The position numbers and the translations under genes were made by a program. The notes under the pieces were generated by a model. It did no database searches. It was not told the origin of the DNA and saw only the letters and a list, made by a program, of their open reading frames with translations. From positions 1 to 8,387 of the forward strand of contig DAOVTY010000133.1 of the NCBI GenBank assembly GCA_030632865.1: 8,387 bases of DNA, in the 5' to 3' direction. Source of the stretch: Bacteroidota bacterium. Lineage in GTDB: Bacteria; Bacteroidota; Bacteroidia; Bacteroidales; Prolixibacteraceae. This document shows, in pieces, positions 7,048 to 8,387 of the stretch (positions are counted from its first letter, which is position 1; each line of letters opens with the position of its first letter).

Positions 7048-7067
7048 TTTAAGTTTAAAGTTTAAGT
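7048..7067. repeat. Short TTTAA(A)G tandem repeat between oxidoreductase and isomerase genes
   Basis: The 45-base gap holds three copies of TTTAAG or TTTAAAG in a row, directly before the oxidoreductase ATG as read on the minus strand (CTTAAACTTTAAACTTAAAT). It is A/T-rich leader sequence and may act as the A-rich translation enhancer common in Bacteroidota. It could be simple low-complexity sequence. Confidence 0.35.
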
Positions 7068-7091
7068 TCGTTTTTTATCCTAAAAATAGAA

Positions 7092-7922
7092 TTAGGTTTT
7101 ATTTAAGTATGCTCTTTTAATCTTCTCAAGATATTCAATTTGGTCTGTTCCCCAATATTTATCCGAAAAAATTTCTACTTCGTTATATCCATTAAATCCT
7201 GAATTTTCAACCCAACCACGAATTTTTTTAATATTTATACAACCATCTCCCATTAATCCACGGTCATTTAAAAAGTCGGTGGTAGGTACATTCCAATCGC
7301 ACACATGAAATGCAAACAAGTTATTATTTGAGCCACATCTTTTAATCTCTTTTTCAAGATTGATATCCCACCACAAGTGATAAACATCAACAGCAACTCC
7401 AACAAAATCTGAATTAATCTCTTCTGCCATTTCATTTGCCTGCGCAAGAGTATTAATAGCTGATCGATCGCCGGCATACATTGGGTGCAGTGGTTCTATT
7501 GCTAATTTTACTCCTGCAGCTTTTGCTTTTGGCAGAATTTTTATGATTCCTTCCTTAATTTGGTCTCTCGATTTTTCTAGGGACTGTTTTCCATCGGCTC
7601 CACAAACCAATACAATTACTGGTGCACCAACTGCGGCAGCTTGTTCTATTGCAAAAGTATTATCGTTTATAGACTTTTCTCTTTCCCCTTTTTCGGTTGA
7701 AGGGAAAAATCCACCTCGTGCTAGTGAAACAACGTCCATATTATGGTTGTCAAGAAGTTTTTTTACTTCGTTTAAATTCTGATTCTCCAGAACATTCCGC
7801 CAAATTGTAATTCCCTGAATTCCGGCACTGCTATAATTTTCTACGCACTGGCGTAAATCCCAGGGTTTATTAGTTAATGTGTGAACACATAATTTCGATA
7901 AGTTAGTCAGTTTAGTTGCCAT
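7092..7922 (-). CDS. Sugar phosphate isomerase/epimerase, xylose-isomerase-like TIM barrel
   Basis: Predicted metal-dependent isomerase or epimerase of 276 residues in the AP-endonuclease-2/xylose-isomerase-like TIM-barrel family, acting on a sugar, keto sugar or inosose-like compound in the cytoplasm. The four usual metal ligands can be placed: Glu143 in LAIEPLHP, Asp179 in VDVYHLWWD, His206 in AFHVCDW and Glu250 in NEVEIF. His182 and Arg221 are likely active-site helpers, in the strands where the family keeps them. Family members include hydroxypyruvate isomerase, tagatose/psicose 3-epimerase and inosose dehydratase; the sequence does not let me choose. It lies 45 bases upstream of the oxidoreductase and 96 bases after the GH88 gene on the same strand. 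No signal peptide. The N-terminal ATG follows an A-rich leader. Confidence 0.9.
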   Translation of the reverse strand: MATKLTNLSKLCVHTLTNKPWDLRQCVENYSSAGIQGITIWRNVLENQNLNEVKKLLDNHNMDVVSLARGGFFPSTEKGEREKSINDNTFAIEQAAAVGAPVIVLVCGADGKQSLEKSRDQIKEGIIKILPKAKAAGVKLAIEPLHPMYAGDRSAINTLAQANEMAEEINSDFVGVAVDVYHLWWDINLEKEIKRCGSNNNLFAFHVCDWNVPTTDFLNDRGLMGDGCINIKKIRGWVENSGFNGYNEVEIFSDKYWGTDQIEYLEKIKRAYLNKT

Positions 7923-7937
7923 TAAGTTATCTTTTTT

Positions 7938-7965
7938 CTCTGTGAATTTCCGTGCTTTCTCCGTG
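7938..7965. repeat. CTCTGTG/CCGTG dispersed intergenic repeat, copy 2
   Basis: The gap between the GH88 and TIM-barrel genes holds CTCTGTG (7938-7944), TTCCGTG (7948-7954) and CTCCGTG (7959-7965), spaced 10 and 11 bases apart. On the minus strand this reads CACGGAGAAAGCACGGAA and then TTCACAGAG. It is related to the copy at 4967-5007 but not identical. It lies 16 bases upstream of the isomerase start, so it falls in that gene's leader. Confidence 0.5.
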
Positions 7966-8018
7966 TTTAAAATTCTTAATCATTAATTGCACTGTTATCT
8001 ATCCAGATTGCCAAGTTT

Positions 8019-8387
8019 TTATTTTACACACCCATAAAAAGTGTAGTACTTTTCATTATTAATAATCCGTTGTAAATATAGAGCAGCTTCCCGCGCATGA
8101 TAATCGCCCCACATTGATGACTCTTCACAAGCAATTTTTCTCCCTTCAGGAATATTATCCCAACCATTTGGCTGATGATAAATACTATGCAAAATTAATC
8201 CTTGATGATTTGGCTTTGTACTTAAATACGGATAATCAAGTAACGAATTCATTACCGTTAAACCGGCCTGCCAATATTTTTCGCCAGCAGTTTTTTCACC
8301 TTTTTCAACTAAATATCTTCCTAAACGAAACAATCCTTGAACACCAATTGCCGCCGCCGAACTATCCACTGGTTCCCAATCGTTATA
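8019..8387 (-). CDS. Glycoside hydrolase family 88-like protein, C-terminal part
   Basis: C-terminal 122 residues of a predicted GH88 enzyme, which hydrates and so releases the unsaturated uronic acid from the end of oligosaccharides made by polysaccharide lyases. The frame is open to the right edge, so the start lies outside; the GTG at 8369 is internal, since YNDWEPVDSSAAA runs through it. The GH88-like landmarks are DSSAAAIGVQGL and ESSMWGDYHAREAALYLQR near the end. The catalytic aspartates of GH88 lie in the missing N-terminal part and cannot be checked, nor can a signal peptide. GH105 is the main alternative, but it lacks this form of the DSSAAA and WGDY blocks. As the first visible gene of the minus-strand cluster it suggests the pathway starts from a lyase product. 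A full-length member would be about 400 residues. Confidence 0.82.
   Translation of the reverse strand, partial: YNDWEPVDSSAAAIGVQGLFRLGRYLVEKGEKTAGEKYWQAGLTVMNSLLDYPYLSTKPNHQGLILHSIYHQPNGWDNIPEGRKIACEESSMWGDYHAREAALYLQRIINNEKYYTFYGCVK

Overview
The window reads as part of a chromosome from a low-GC Bacteroidota, probably a marine or gut-type Bacteroidia lineage. The evidence is a fused SecD-SecF protein, a stand-alone LolD, a TIGR02757/DUF2400 protein, A-rich leaders in place of Shine-Dalgarno sites, and a TAnnTTTG promoter element. No RNA gene, CRISPR array, insertion sequence or phage gene was seen, and no gene-free stretch exceeds about 130 bases.

Left half (2-4917, plus strand) is mainly core, envelope-related genes: the 3' end of secDF, a hairpin terminator, a promoter, a TatA-type translocase subunit, a sodium/calcium exchanger with NCKX-like motifs, the lipoprotein-release ATPase LolD, a TIGR02757/DUF2400 protein, and the tRNA1(Val) m6A37 methyltransferase TrmN6. 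Gaps between the last three genes are 44 and 36 bases, so they may be co-transcribed. SecDF and TatA serve the two inner-membrane export routes, and LolD drives release of lipoproteins from that membrane after export.

The two halves converge at 4918-5043, which holds a CTCTGTG-type dispersed repeat and a weak AT-rich hairpin that may end the minus-strand unit.

Right half (5044-8387, minus strand) is a carbohydrate-catabolism module read right to left: the 3' end of a GH88-type unsaturated glucuronyl hydrolase, a xylose-isomerase-like TIM-barrel sugar isomerase/epimerase, a Gfo/Idh/MocA oxidoreductase and a short-chain dehydrogenase. Gaps of 96, 45 and 86 bases on one strand with no clear terminator suggest one operon. 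The likely theme is cleavage of an acidic oligosaccharide made by a polysaccharide lyase, followed by oxidation/isomerisation/reduction of the released sugar. The substrate cannot be read from this window.

I found no clearly unprecedented system. The points most worth checking are the combined redox/isomerase module beside GH88, a possible HhH-GPD glycosylase-like signature in the DUF2400 protein, the K+-site aspartate in the exchanger, and the two CTCTGTG/CCGTG repeats.
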